Assembly: GCF_001039355.2 (NCBI RefSeq)
Contig: NW_019775746.1
Coordinates: forward strand, 1,582,020 to 1,646,019
DNA length: 64,000 nucleotides
Source: Lingula anatina
Lineage: Eukaryota > Brachiopoda > Lingulata > Lingulida > Lingulidae
Direction: 5' to 3'
Part shown: positions 45,701 to 52,742 of the stretch, one piece after another
Position numbering within the stretch: the first letter of the stretch is position 1
How the letters are laid out: every line of letters begins with the position of its first letter
Position numbers and translations under genes: made by a program
The notes under the pieces: generated by a model
The model's input: the letters and a program-made list of their open reading frames with translations, nothing else
Databases searched by the model: none
Told to the model about the DNA's origin: nothing

Positions 45701-45827
45701 TGAAAGATACAGATATTGCCTCCTAATATAATCCGTATCAAATCCGAATAGATTACAACGTTCCAAACATATTTATATAGTCTATACATAATAAAAACAG
45801 TGCTTACCCCTGCGACAACCGCGCCAT
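16565..45827 (-). CDS. NUP188: NUP188 gene, N-terminal ~501 codons only (17 exons)
   Basis: NUP188 is a large alpha-solenoid scaffold nucleoporin of the inner pore ring, known to pair with NUP93. Seventeen exons with matching splice phases and co-linear matches to vertebrate NUP188 give about 501 residues, from MARLSQ to KMPYG. Vertebrate NUP188 is about 1750 residues, so roughly the last 70 percent is absent. Nothing after exon 17 matches the expected SH3-like insertion or the C-terminal solenoid, although 10 kb on the same strand remain before KANK. A mis-scaffold at the N gap (13393-13885), or a real truncation, could explain this. Exon 9 occurs twice in a duplicated segment. Introns carry LINE, MITE and Helitron-like insertions. 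Confidence 0.92.
17007..17129 (-). CDS. NUP188: NUP188 exon 16
   Basis: 41 codons in phase 0 at both ends, including LQEGIGPLFQAV and FPLQFRPLLQLATALA. It corresponds to the human segment around GMFPHLLSPLLQLLRAL. Acceptor TTTCAG and donor AAGGTAC flank it. Confidence 0.88.
17855..17920 (-). CDS. NUP188: NUP188 exon 15
   Basis: 22 codons (ALYDIVAKVLSQ ... EDFWDK), phase 0 at both ends, between TTCTCAG and AAGGTAG. It aligns to the CEVLADPSLPELFW region of human NUP188. Confidence 0.85.
17942..17975. repeat. Possible LINE 3' tail, reverse orientation
   Basis: AATAATAATAAT followed by TTATATAGCGGC, which on the minus strand reads as a GC-TATATAA-(ATT)n end of the kind seen in CR1/L2-type retrotransposons. 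Too short to classify. Confidence 0.35.
18023..18088. repeat. GT/GA microsatellite
   Basis: About 24 GT units followed by about 7 GA units, in a NUP188 intron. Confidence 0.97.
18425..18745. repeat. Copy of the ~320-bp repeat
   Basis: Shares ACATGGTTTTCC, TTGATGCAATATTACATAA and GTCTTCAGACCCACG-type blocks with 13886-14440, in the same orientation. Confidence 0.65.
19165..19224. repeat. TC/TA microsatellite touching the NUP188 exon 14 splice donor
   Basis: A short TC run then about 24 TA units ending at 19224. The donor of exon 14 (GTATATATAT on the minus strand) is formed by the repeat itself. Confidence 0.95.
19226..19312 (-). CDS. NUP188: NUP188 exon 14
   Basis: 29 codons, phase 0 at both ends, with MSHSIVYGLLTIVLKTFEKD. 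It aligns to the CVYGLLSFVLTSLE region of human NUP188. The donor is GAG|GTATATATA, made by an adjoining TA repeat. Confidence 0.87.
19373..19946 (-). mobile_element. Possible solo LTR, reverse orientation
   Basis: This block differs from its surroundings: it is richer in CpG and has TCCGTACTCCGTCGCTTCC-type sequence. Read on the minus strand it begins TGTACTATATG, ends ATTACA, and has an AATAAA signal inside. TG...CA ends suit an LTR, but flanking target duplications are not evident. Confidence 0.3.
19947..21966 (-). other. NUP188: NUP188 intron 13, right part
   Basis: Apart from microsatellites and a diverged repeat at about 21500-21660 (GGGGTAGCGGTAACAC, also seen at 13340), I see nothing coding. 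Confidence 0.5.
20180..20269. repeat. Tetranucleotide microsatellite (ATGT / AACT)
   Basis: Runs of ATGT-type then TAAC-type units in an intron of NUP188. Confidence 0.93.
21967..22167 (-). CDS. NUP188: NUP188 exon 13
   Basis: 67 codons, phase 0 at both ends. The stretch HHGPILLAWSVISHL aligns with HHAPVLLAWALLRH of human NUP188, and ALQLDVFRYLSAAL aligns with AIQLNVFQYLTRLL. This is the clearest family signature in the gene. Confidence 0.93.
23376..23412 (-). CDS. NUP188: NUP188 exon 12 (37-bp exon)
   Basis: The flanking exons differ in phase (2 then 0), so a small exon is required. This one completes a split codon and adds RHHVLSESRVTQ, joining exon 11 (CMEDN) to exon 13 (EFETH). Acceptor GTTTCAG and donor CAGGTAAGC are good. 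Confidence 0.78.
23413..24851 (-). repeat. NUP188 intron with dispersed repeat at 24040-24260
   Basis: The stretch at 24040-24260 (AAAGGTCAAATT, ATTCCTATTCAAG, GGGTGTATCTC-GCCAGTTTTGGAGA) recurs at 63196-63400. No exon seen. Confidence 0.5.
24852..24923 (-). CDS. NUP188: NUP188 exon 11
   Basis: Enters with one base completing Gly, then GLQVLLILEGLDLEFFYVCM, and leaves in phase 2. It aligns to the human segment FSALILVEGMDIESLHKC. Confidence 0.88.
25091..25167 (-). CDS. NUP188: NUP188 exon 10
   Basis: 25 codons plus two bases, with DQGFGRHQLNKHLLDETTEL. It aligns with EQGFGSRQTNRHLVDE of human NUP188. Donor is GGGTGAGG. Confidence 0.93.
25219..25533 (+). pseudogene. LINE reverse transcriptase fragment, 5' part (interrupted copy)
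   Basis: The ORF begins MVNQYYGILRILKSNLEEDY and is near-identical to the first third of the copy at 26298. It then breaks at AAAAAGTA, where a Helitron-like element (25532-25757) follows. It lies antisense within a NUP188 intron. Confidence 0.85.
25532..25757 (+). mobile_element. Helitron-like element, 5' part
   Basis: Begins CAAGGCAGCAAAGCTG, shared with 29941 and 36204, and continues as GATGCAATAATAAATAATGC. It starts inside the reverse transcriptase ORF and ends at a single N (25758). Confidence 0.75.
25799..25850. mobile_element. End of GTCCGAAGGTTCA MITE
   Basis: GGGGCCGTAGCGATAGTCCGA and a second AATAGTCCGAAGGT, same end as the complete 108-bp element at 46571-46678. Its partner end was not found. 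Confidence 0.6.
26298..27185 (+). pseudogene. LINE (non-LTR) reverse transcriptase, truncated at the catalytic block
   Basis: A 295-codon ORF. The linker before the RT domain (SRWQEYFDGLLNPR) is followed by RT blocks KNKAAGVDGITTEAI, DDWQCAIVVPIWKKKGSKKD, MYRGIFLLS, GKIYAKILEQRM, AQMAFRKGRGCTDAIFTLRQ and ELNIVFVN. Active enzymes have Asp at the end of that last block (FVD-type) and continue with KAFD. Here it is Asn, and the frame turns into a basic tail (EARKRQRDKDKEPRG) and stops. No endonuclease domain and no YADD box are present, so it is dead. Clade by eye is RTE/CR1-like, not settled. It sits antisense in NUP188 intron 9. Confidence 0.88.
27790..27965. repeat. Fragment related to the foldback arm at 52150-52350
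   Basis: CCTCAAAAATTGACAGCCATATTGA, GCTCAATC-CTTGGAAGTAGAAAC and AAAGAATGCATTTC blocks match the arm of the 49592-52375 element. The same block is in copy B at 31525-31645. Confidence 0.6.
28509..28763. mobile_element. MITE, copy A
   Basis: Ends ATAGAACAAGATGATC and GATCATCTGTTCTGAAT are inverted copies. The interior carries GGACTAAATATGGCAGAC inverted, as in the 9334-10093 element. The copy in the other duplicate is at 32424-32680. Confidence 0.65.
29224..29358 (-). CDS. NUP188: NUP188 exon 9, copy A
   Basis: 45 codons, phase 0 at both ends, with TEEQAVLWLKQNLREQIELL and MMYYYKDFQHPLPKL. Identical to copy B at 33140-33274. It aligns to TERQVSRWFVQCLREQ of human NUP188. One copy belongs between exons 8 and 10; two would insert a 45-residue repeat unknown in the family. 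Confidence 0.85.
29941..30182 (+). mobile_element. Helitron-like element, 5' and 3' ends around a single N
   Basis: Starts CAAGGCAGCAAAGCTGTC and, after N at 30107, ends in a 14-bp-arm hairpin (ATGTACAGACACA-TC-TGTGTCTGTACAT, 30153-30182). The base after it resumes the LINE ORF. Confidence 0.75.
30183..30791 (+). pseudogene. LINE reverse transcriptase, 3' part of interrupted copy
   Basis: Begins AAAAAGTAGATGGCAGGAG right after the Helitron-like hairpin and continues through the same RT blocks to the same FVN ending and basic tail as the 26298 copy. The first third is missing here but present at 25255-25533. Confidence 0.87.
32161..32375. mobile_element. 215-bp MITE, TAA target duplication, empty in copy A
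   Basis: Flanked by TAA (32158-32160 and 32376-32378). Ends CCCCATTTCCATAGATTAGA and TCTATGGGAATAG are inverted, and the interior has TAGATCGACCTA and GATAGATCGATCTA blocks. Copy A at 28460 reads straight through the site. The same family, same length, is at 56862-57076. PIF/Harbinger-type by target duplication. Confidence 0.9.
32424..32680. mobile_element. MITE, copy B of 28509-28763
   Basis: Ends ATTCAGAACAAGATGATC and GATCATCTGTTCTGAAT, better matched than in copy A. Confidence 0.65.
33140..33274 (-). CDS. NUP188: NUP188 exon 9, copy B
   Basis: Same 135 bases as copy A, with the same acceptor (TTACAG) and donor (AAGGTAAG). Being nearer to exon 8, this may be the functional copy if the duplication is real. 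Confidence 0.85.
33709..33777. repeat. A-run and AT microsatellite
   Basis: About 17 A then about 26 AT units; much shorter in copy A at 29748. Confidence 0.97.
34480..35170. repeat. Dispersed repeat with GGGCTTGACG and CACCTGT motifs
   Basis: AGGGCTTGACGCTTA and CACCTGT-GGTCAGG sequence is related to 29510-29600, 33424-33510 and 38265-38370. Further on is GGCGCAATTGCGCGGCC. No ORF of note. Confidence 0.45.
35254..35322 (-). CDS. NUP188: NUP188 exon 8
   Basis: 23 codons, phase 0 at both ends, VLDQYEMVCSTTAPSLDTYG. It aligns with APTWETHGNLM of human NUP188. Donor ATGGTAAGC. Confidence 0.88.
36098..36154 (-). CDS. NUP188: NUP188 exon 7
   Basis: 19 codons, EVFFDFLEDVNKDNALIEN, phase 0 at both ends. 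Donor AATGTAAGT. Position and phase fit between exons 6 and 8. Confidence 0.82.
36204..37062. mobile_element. Complete Helitron-like element with one core repeat
   Basis: Starts CAAGGCAGCAAAGCTGTC and has one core monomer at about 36884 (GCCCAAACATGCTGATTGTC). It ends with ATGTACAGCCACGTG and TCTGTACATAA, a hairpin-like end. The interior at 36480-36570 carries another repeat (GGCGACTGGCGACC). Confidence 0.65.
37329..37466 (-). CDS. NUP188: NUP188 exon 6
   Basis: 46 codons, phase 0 at both ends, with LRTRDFYFSERLYLLRCIKH. It aligns to LKIADYYYEERTCILRCVLH in human NUP188. Donor CAGGTTGG is atypical at +3/+4. Confidence 0.92.
37756..37836 (-). CDS. NUP188: NUP188 exon 5
   Basis: 27 codons, phase 0 at both ends, GLDEIITYDIYRLYLQHDYR. 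It aligns to GLDEEQSVQLLQCYLQEDYR in human NUP188. Donor CAGGTTCA is weak. Confidence 0.92.
38586..38676 (-). CDS. NUP188: NUP188 exon 4
   Basis: One base completing Ser, then 30 codons including LEKELKHQIRAEQKEAVKKL and ending SQFL, which aligns to ISKFL just before GLDE in human NUP188. The intron upstream (to 44598) is 5.9 kb and holds two LINE tails and a DNA transposon. Confidence 0.85.
39945..40335 (+). pseudogene. LINE 3' end, copy 1
   Basis: A degenerate C-terminal RT reading (NRAFSIAAPILWTTL, then after a frame shift VFKKDLKTFFFAQYFN and stop), followed by an AT-rich tail ending AAGAAATAAATATTATTATT. This is typical of CR1/L2-type LINEs. Repeated at 41092. Confidence 0.75.
39945..40724. 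repeat. Local duplication, left copy (with 41092-41866)
   Basis: About 775 bases are repeated with very few differences and separated by a single N (40869) and a GC-rich stretch. It ends in both copies at AACACCCTCAAC. Likely an unmerged allele. Confidence 0.85.
40870..41091. other. GC-rich block between the duplicates
   Basis: Far richer in GC than its surroundings, with GGCGGAGCCGGCGGAGCC repeats and a hairpin ACCGCCAGCGCTAACGCTGG. Origin unknown; it is missing from the left copy's equivalent place. Confidence 0.5.
41092..41866. repeat. Local duplication, right copy
   Basis: Contains the second LINE tail (41092-41472). After 41866 the sequence differs from the left copy. Confidence 0.85.
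41951..44550. mobile_element. 2.6-kb DNA transposon with TA target duplication and GGCAC subterminal repeats
   Basis: Ends CTCTGAAGTGCCAAATAA and TTATTCGGCACTTCAGAG are inverted and flanked by TA (41949-41950, 44551-44552). Both ends carry repeated GGCAC-GTTATT units: at least five on the right (44405-44540), and on the left a perfect palindrome AATAAACGTGCC/GGCACGTTTATT. The centre is partly N (43430-43961), and I found no transposase ORF in the visible part. Superfamily unresolved. Confidence 0.82.
43430..43961. other. Assembly gap of 532 N
   Basis: Unbroken N inside the 2.6-kb transposon; may hide part of its coding region. Confidence 1.
44599..44672 (-). CDS. NUP188: NUP188 exon 3
   Basis: 24 codons plus two bases, ELIAMQLHQYKFLLTTGLSY then YKQP. 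It aligns with LLEGLSYYKPPSP of human NUP188. Confidence 0.92.
45032..45080 (-). CDS. NUP188: NUP188 exon 2
   Basis: One base completing Gly, then STRDLWQFLTGATRPQ. It aligns to SSRELWTILLGRSALRE near the human N terminus. Acceptor TTTTTAG, donor CAGGTAAGT. Confidence 0.92.
45170..45310. repeat. Short local duplication across a single N
   Basis: C-run followed by AATTCATTTATAAATACTCA occurs on both sides of the N at 45236; probably unmerged contig ends. Confidence 0.8.
45808..45827 (-). CDS. NUP188: NUP188 start exon
   Basis: ATG at 45827 gives MARLSQ plus two bases before GGTAAGC, which together with the G of exon 2 makes Gly and then STRDLWQF. The length matches the short N terminus before RELW in vertebrates. 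A longer upstream in-line ATG (45891) would use another frame and was not chosen. Confidence 0.78.
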
Positions 45828-46570
45828 CGCTTTCAAGCAGTGAAGCAGATTTTAGTTTTAGTTTCGTAACGATTGTAAAGAAAACGTTCATAAGTAACAG
45901 TTAGAAAAAAACAACAATGACCTAAAATAATTTTCAATTCATTTAATTAACTATTTTACTCGGTGTACATATGATGGCTGGGAGGCATATTCTATTGTTT
46001 TAAATATAAACTCTGCTCTGTGACTCCAAACAGTTTTTTTAATGTAACACACTGATCGTTACACAAATGCAAAAAGGGTTTATTTAACGAAGGATACGAA
46101 TGTGTGAAAAGGGTATCCCTAACAAAATAATTTTTGAAATGCAAAGAAGGGGTGTGTTTTTAAACGAAGATATACATCGGATGACTCTAAAAGAACCGCT
46201 TTAAGATATAAACCGGAAGTTGGTGACATTGAGATTGATTACCGCATTTCATTTTGACAGGCAGATCTATAGGCTATACTTGCTAAAATGCGACATTGAA
46301 AATTTTGTTCTTCTGTTAAATTTTTTTTACGAAAAGCTTCTTCAAATTACTATGCTTGATTGCATATTGATACTTACAAACTTAGCAATTGGAAAAGCAA
46401 TCCGCTGTAGCAGCCAAGGCTGTTGAACAAGCCGTGATCGGATAGTGGATAGTACTTCTCATTGAGACCTCAAATCCTAGTCACAGCATTGTTGTGATAA
46501 CTATGGTACTGTATGAGGATGATTGATTTGTCCTTTCGCACATAACTAGAGTTGCCAGAATGATGAGAAC

Positions 46571-46678
46571 GGGGCCGTAGCAATAGTCCGAAGGTTCAAT
46601 AGTCCGAAGGTTCATTGGTCCGAATATTCACTATAGAACCTTCGGACCAATGAACCTTCGGACTATCGAGACGCCCCC
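46571..46678. mobile_element. 108-bp hairpin MITE with 9-bp target duplication
   Basis: Flanked by GATGAGAAC at 46562-46570 and 46679-46687. The element is nearly all inverted repeat: left GGGGCCGTAGCAATAGTCCG, right end CGGACTATCGAGACGCCCC, with ATAGTCCGAAGGTTCA units repeated inside. A 9-bp duplication fits Mutator-like (MULE) elements. Confidence 0.88.
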
Positions 46679-46734
46679 GATGAGAACAACCAAGTTATGC
46701 TCCAGTCCCAAATTCCGTGCACTACCAGAAACTG

Positions 46735-46945
46735 ATAATTCCCAGGGTTCTTAAACTGGGTTAAATCCCTGGGGATTCAAGTTAAATTGCTGTCAGCTTC
46801 TGGGAGCCGAGCACACACAAAAGTTTATTACCCCCTTACAGCTTTTAGTAGGAGGGACAGACATTTAAGCCAGTTAAGCTGACATCAATATAGTGAGACT
46901 CCCCAGGGGGATAGATGGATCTAAATATCTGTGGGAATGGTCTCT
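46735..46945. mobile_element. Old copy of the 215-bp MITE
   Basis: Shares CCTGGGGATTCA, GGAGGGACAGACATTTAAGCC and GAGACTCCCC blocks, in the same order, with 32161-32375 and 56862-57076, but is diverged at the ends. Confidence 0.7.
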
Positions 46946-47849
46946 TAGTTTAATCGTGATAAATTCTTTAAGCTCTTTGCTGATTCTTATTTATGGTAGT
47001 TAGTTCATTTTTTGCAGTCACTGAGATGTAGTATAGTCAGGATGAAAGTTTGTTCAAATTTTTAGTCCTGAACTTCCAGATGCAAAAACATCTTGGTTGA
47101 TTCTTACACCATAACAACTGAAACCTAAAAATATTCTTAGGACATTCTTGCCAACTGAAAGTCTTTCTCAATTGACAATATTTGTGCTGTTCAAGCCGAA
47201 TCCCACAAATATTCTTTAAGTCTATCTTAACAAATTTGTAAGTGAATCCTTCGTCAGACTGATGTGAGTAGATGTTGACACTCACTGACCCCTAGGTGGT
47301 AAAGCCACCCATGAATAGGGACAGGGGGAGGGGGGGTGTCAATCTACCTGACATTTACAGGGGGAGGGTTGGGACTACCTGACATTTACAAGAGGGTCCT
47401 GGACACTATACCACAGTTTTATCAAATACTATTCTTTGCACCCTGTTCTTATTGCATTTAACAAACTTTTGAATTCATTTCCATTTGCAACCTCTCGAAA
47501 TGCTCTCAACCTAGTGAATGATCATTTTCCAGAAAACGGTATTTAAACAAGATCGTAGCAGATGTAGTCACCCATTGTTCTCTGGGCTCTATTCATTCAG
47601 ACCAATGAGAGACTGGCAAACAGACTCTTTCCCCCCCTTTTTGTTAGAGCTCCTTGGACCAAGAGTTTTCACAATGTCTGATATATACTTTAATTTTGAG
47701 TAAATATTTTTCTGTTTACTTGTTTGTTTTCTTAATTTGTAATTTTCTCAAAATTTATTCCTTGAAATTTTATAAATTGATATGAGATATAAATTATTTT
47801 GGTAATTCATAATTAAGTATTTTTTAATTTTAGAAAAAAAAGTGGCTGA

Positions 47850-48028
47850 ACTACTCCAGCTGAAAAAATAGATAAAGGGAGTGTTGCCAAAAAGCTGTCA
47901 GAAAGACAGTCAAAACAGGGACAAGCAAATGAAGTTAAAGGGCTCATGGAAAAACTACAAAAGGACGCTAAAAGCTTAAGGCAGACCTTAGCTGAACTAG
48001 ATAAAGAAATAAATTTGTTGCAGAAGCA
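47850..48028 (+). CDS. SWI5: SWI5 coding exon (N-terminal coiled coil)
   Basis: The open frame after a TGA at 47847-47849 ends in phase 2 at an AAGCAGTAAGT donor. It encodes SERQSKQGQANEVKGLMEKL and AELDKEINLLQKQ, a coiled-coil-like helix that leads into the conserved SWI5 core. The real exon start is unclear because of the TGA. A CTACTCCAG acceptor (exon from 47860) would avoid the stop. The first exon was not found. Confidence 0.72.
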
Positions 48029-48369
48029 GTAAGTAATATGCATGTTTGATGAAATATTATTTGCAATCTCACTACCCTAAATTTTAAGTAAAAAAGAAAA
48101 CAATGAAATATAGATGTTTCTTTTGTCTTTGTAAAACTCTACTCCTGTAAATATGTGTTTGATGCTTCACACTTTTATCCTCAAAGAACAAGCGACATGG
48201 TCTATTGGCAAGCACATATTCCAGGATAATTGTGGAAAGTGTTATTTTGGTGGTAAAATGGAGTTTATTATATTTCTATGGTTTTTACAATTTTTTATTA
48301 TGAAAAATAAATCTCATATGCTAAAGATACATTTGATCGATAATCACCCTAAAAACTCTATGAAAAGTT

Positions 48370-48720
48370 GATAAGTTATTTTGCCAAAAGTCGTCTTTTT
48401 ATCAGCATATATGCAATAAACACAGTATATAATTTTATTACACAATACACAATTATAACAGGTTTACAATCATTTTTATATAATCAACTAACAATATTGT
48501 TAAGATGCAGAAAATGTCTGTACGGAATTTTTTTTACATATCTGATTAGTTCAATAATGAGACTGTTACATGTAAAATGCCTAAGAATTGAATCTAAGGG
48601 AAAACTAGTTATATACAAAAAAGGCATAAATTCATCAAAACTGAACCGATCAAGCTTATTTTCGAACTTGATTTATATATTAGTCTCATGAATTAGTCCT
48701 ACAAGCAAAATATGACACAA
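48370..48720. repeat. Diverged relative of the repeat at 14640-14860
   Basis: TTACACAATACAC, TCATTTTTATATAATCAACTA and GTTAAGATGCAGAAAATG blocks match 14680-14760, ending with a CGATCAAGCTTATTTTCGAACTTGA core-like block. Lies in a SWI5 intron. Confidence 0.55.
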
Positions 48721-48889
48721 TTTCGTGTAATCTGTATAATGGTGGATCTGCTGGTTAATTAGTTACGAGCATCTCAAAAAAGGTGTTTTATTCTTATTTT
48801 AATAGTATGGGTGAGATAAACAATTCATGTTCTGTTAAAGAGCAAATAAGCACATAATGAGAATTTAGATGTAAACTTCCAATTTTCAG

Positions 48890-48984
48890 AGGCTATAAGC
48901 AGGAGGAACTTCCAACTCACATAGAGAAACTGCACCAGTACAATGAAATTAAAGACCTTGGACAAATGCTTCTAGGACAAATTG
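48890..48984 (+). CDS. SWI5: SWI5 coding exon, core domain
   Basis: Between TTTTCAG and GGTATGT, encodes GYKQEELPTHIEKLHQYNEI then KDLGQMLLGQI. It aligns closely with the human SWI5 core (LHEYNDIKDVGQMLMGKLA). Entry phase 2 and exit phase 1 fit its neighbours. Confidence 0.95.
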
Positions 48985-49175
48985 GTATGTTAATGGTATG
49001 ACATGGGTTCATCTTGTTACATGTCTGAAATTTTCTTCAGTATGTATTCATAGAGTTACTTTTGCTGACATAAATTTGTTTTGATGCTAAAATTTCCCCT
49101 ACTAGTATGCCTCTTATGGGCACTCTGAGTCTATAAGATAAATATAGCTAATATGTCAACTTCTTTTATTTAAAG

Positions 49176-49240
49176 CCACAAAAAAAGGAGTGACTACTAA
49201 GGAACTATATGAAGAATATGGCTTGGCTTTGGAAGACTGA
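49176..49240 (+). CDS. SWI5: SWI5 last coding exon
   Basis: Completes Ala and reads TKKGVTTKELYEEYGLALED then TGA. It aligns with IRGVTTKELYPEFGLDMND of human SWI5. SWI5 with SFR1 stimulates RAD51 strand exchange in homologous recombination; it acts in the nucleus. The length after the core is normal for the family. Confidence 0.95.
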
Positions 49241-49591
49241 AGAAGTAGGCAAAGAATTGTGTCGATAATTTGTGGATAACTAAGGAAAAGAGATTTCACA
49301 GGACAACTGTTAACATTAGGAAATTTAGAAGGAAACAGAAGCATAGAAACAACTATCAGTATGTACAAACATACAAAAATGAGAAACTTTTATATCTTTC
49401 ATAACAGCTGTGACTGACATAATTGGATGAAGTCACATGATAATCACATGAAGGTCACATGACATGCCAGACCATCTTGAACAACATGCATTTCAAATTT
49501 CAATGATTTTGACAGTTTTGCAATATGGAATAAATCTAGATCTTATCTTCAGAACACTGTATAAAGAGTGAATAATGGTGCTGGAGATGCA

Positions 49592-52375
49592 TTTAGTCGA
49601 GTTGCCACCCCCATAGGCCCAATAGTCGAACCCTGCAATGTTCTTTCCTGTAAACTTTTTTTGCTGAAATGCATCCTTCAGGCCGAGAGAAGCAAAACTA
49701 GCTTGGTTGCTATTTCCGAGACCTTGAGCATTTTTCAATATGGCCGTCAATTTATGAGGAAAAATAGAAAAATGACCAGAAGTCGCCGGGTAAACTTTAT
49801 TGACAGATTTTTGAACGTGTATTCTATCAGGAGAGCACAACAGTACTAGTGAATAAGCTTAATCACGTACCACTTAGCAAAATACCAAAATGGCCGTCAA
49901 AACATAAGGGAGAAAATGATAAAAGCTGCAGAATCAGTTTGTTGTTTGCATATTTAGTTTTATTAAAACCATATCCCCTTTTTATATTTATGTTAATTAT
50001 AATATTTTGTTAGTCATGACCCTAAACTCTTGGAATAAGATTATCTGACAGTTCAATAACCCCCCAAGAGTCTGTTTGCTACCTCCCCAGGTCCCATAGT
50101 CAAATACTTAGAATGTTATTCCCTTAAATTTTTAAAAGAATTTAATACTTTGGGGGTATGAAAGCCAATTTAATTTGGGCTTTCTTGGCAGTGGCTACAT
50201 AAGGCACATTGATCAATTTTTAAAATTCAAGATGGCCATCAATAATATAAAAATATAATATCATTATTAATAAATAATTATGTAACACAGCAAAGAGTCG
50301 GGTTTAAAGTGCATGGTATTCCACATTTCAAATAACCACTAAAACAAGCCCAAAAAGGTAAAAAATCAGTTAAATTATGTTTTAAACTGATAATTCGGCA
50401 CATAATATATATCAAACCCTTTTATTTATTGACAAAGTGTACTTGAAAGGTACAGTTATACTAAGACTCTGTAACAGAGGATCATTGATAGGGCCGCCAA
50501 TTACGTAAGTTCTTTTTTTAATACAAGCTCAGTCTGATGAAAAGTTTATCAAGGGCCAACAGGGGGTTCTGCAGGAATTTGGGCACAGAGAGTCCAAAAT
50601 CGGGACTCGTATTTACATGGAGTCCAACCAAGTCTGTTGGTGGGGACAGGGGGTGGGGAGGGGAATGTAATTTAATTTTTTGTCAAAATATTTACCTTAT
50701 ATTTTTTTTTTCATTTTTGTTTTTATATTGATCATACCTTAATATTTTGATTTTATATCTTTATCGTAACTTTTTCAGTATGTACATAAAATACAGCTTT
50801 AAAATTTCCCATTCTTTTTATTGAGATTGGCACGTGTAAGAATATTTTATCAGTATATAACAGCATTTCTAATTTTTCTTATCACTGCACTTTTTTCACT
50901 TTACATTTTAAAGAGTCAATAAACAAAACATCTTTTGGTTATATACTGAGAGCCATTAAAATCTTGGAGGCCATATTTTTCAAAGTAATTGTTATTTTGA
51001 AGCTCTTAACTGGATTATTTTCATATAAATCATTTGTTTAGGACATTGGTATACAGAACCAAAAATCTTAAGTTTCATGAATAGTTTCAAAACAAAAATG
51101 GTACCAGCCCAACACAAAGTCACAACGGTCAATAGCCAGTACGATCTCCGCTTGCTTCGATGCAGGCGGCGATCTGTTGACTTATGCTCGGGCAATCTGG
51201 ATGGGATGGTGTCATGCAGAATCCTATTCCTTGTGGTAGTGCCTGGATCAGCTGCTGGCTTGGCCAACGGACGGCCGAGATATATATATAGTACCACAAG
51301 TGTTCAATCGGATTCATATCTGGAGAATATATATATAGACAAGCCAGGGTAGGACATCCACCCTTGGGACTCCAGATACACTTGGATCATTTGTGACGAA
51401 TGTGAACGGGTCTTGTCCTGTTGGGAAACGGTGATTTCAGTTTTCTGCTGCATGAATGAGGTTGCAGATTCTGATCTATGTAGTGACGAGCAGTTGCTGG
51501 TATGTTGCCATTAACGACCACCATCGGTTGACCGCCAGCAAGCATCAACGCACAGTGGGACTGCTGCTCCGCTTGTTGTTCCTGCTGGGTGCTTCTTGTG
51601 CTGTACGACTGGCATGGCGAAATTGGTCCCGCAGCTGATGCAACCTGATGTAGCGATCCTGATCTGGAGTTCCCTTACGAAAAAGTCGCTATTCATATAA
51701 CAAATTGACGGCCATTTTGAATTTTGAAAAATTATCAATATCTCGTATGTATCAACTGGCAAATAAAGTCAAGCTTATAAGCTTCTCTAGGTTTTGTAAC
51801 CCAGATGAAATAATTTCTTTTTAAAAAGCTTGCAAGATATAACATAGCAAGCTTTGACTATGGGGCTCGTCGGAGTGGAAATGGAGATGGCACCGTCTGC
51901 CACCATCTGATTAATGTCAAATAGGCAGTTTCTGAGAGTTTAGGATCTTGACTAACAAATTATCATAATGGACAGAAATAGAAAAGGCGGTAATGTTTTC
52001 AATAAGACTAAATTTGCAAAAAAAAACAAACTTATTTTGCAGCTTTTTTTAATTTCTGCCATATGTTTTGACGGCCATTTTGGCTTTTTTGCTATATGTA
52101 ACGGGCTTAAGTGTATTCACTGTTGTGTATGCACTGTTGTGCTCTCCTGACAGGATGCACGTTCAAAAAAGCTGTCAATAAATTATACCCGGCGACTTCT
52201 GGTCTTTTTTCTATTTTTCCTCATAAATTGACGGCCATATTGAAAAATGCTCAATGTCTAGGAAATAGCAACCAAGCTAATTTTGCTTCTCTCAACCTAA
52301 AGAATGCATTTCAGCCAAAAAATATTTTTCAGGAAAAAACATTTCAGGGTTAGCGTTCTGGCTACTCGACTAATT
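49592..52375. mobile_element. Foldback transposon with ~340-bp inverted arms
   Basis: Arms 49592-49940 and 52025-52375 are inverted copies: the left reads TTAGTCGAGTTGCCA outside, then CAATATGGCCGTCAATTTATG and GACCAGAAGTCGCCGGGTAA, and the right is the complement. A decayed Tc1-like transposase lies between them, perhaps inserted later. Related single-arm pieces occur at 27790 and 31525. Confidence 0.72.
51100..51760 (-). pseudogene. Tc1/mariner-like transposase remnant
   Basis: Minus-strand reading has SPDMNPIEHLWYY near 51290-51320, the C-terminal signature of Tc1-type (IS630) transposases, and ends with QIAACIEASGDRTGY, a typical terminus. Upstream fragments are broken by frameshifts, so it is inactive. 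Confidence 0.8.
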
Positions 52376-52742
52376 CACATTTGGCAAAGATCTTGTAGAT
52401 TTTTGTTCATTGTCATGCAAATCAAACTTCTGGACTTCCTTTCTACATACATATTCTTTGCACAAGGTCTTCTCTTTTTCTGCAACCTACACATTACAGA
52501 AAATCTTTGACAAATAGTGGTGGGTCCAGATCCAATTGTGTGAATGCTCCCTTTTTCATATAAAAGAAGTATTTATGTCAAGAGCCATTTTGTGTAACCA
52601 TGGCTTCGTAGATCAAGCTGCTGTAGCCTTGTTGCATTTTAAGTGTGCTGTCATGTTCTACAGTGCTCTTGGTTACCTTGTGCTGGTTGCTGTTGATGTG
52701 CAGGGGAAGGCCATTGCATGAGTTCCTCGTAAAAGGTTCTAA

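Larger units (their letters stand above)
45828..47849. promoter_or_regulatory. Intergenic interval between NUP188 and SWI5 (divergent pair)
   Basis: NUP188 reads leftward and SWI5 rightward from here, so their promoters lie within about 2 kb of each other unless a SWI5 first exon shortens this. No TATA box or CpG island stands out. Two MITEs sit inside it. Confidence 0.4.

Noticed and set aside
47518-47703. Possible SWI5 first exon
   Set aside because: The GAGTAAAT donor would exit in phase 2, which does not fit either SWI5 acceptor without a stop.
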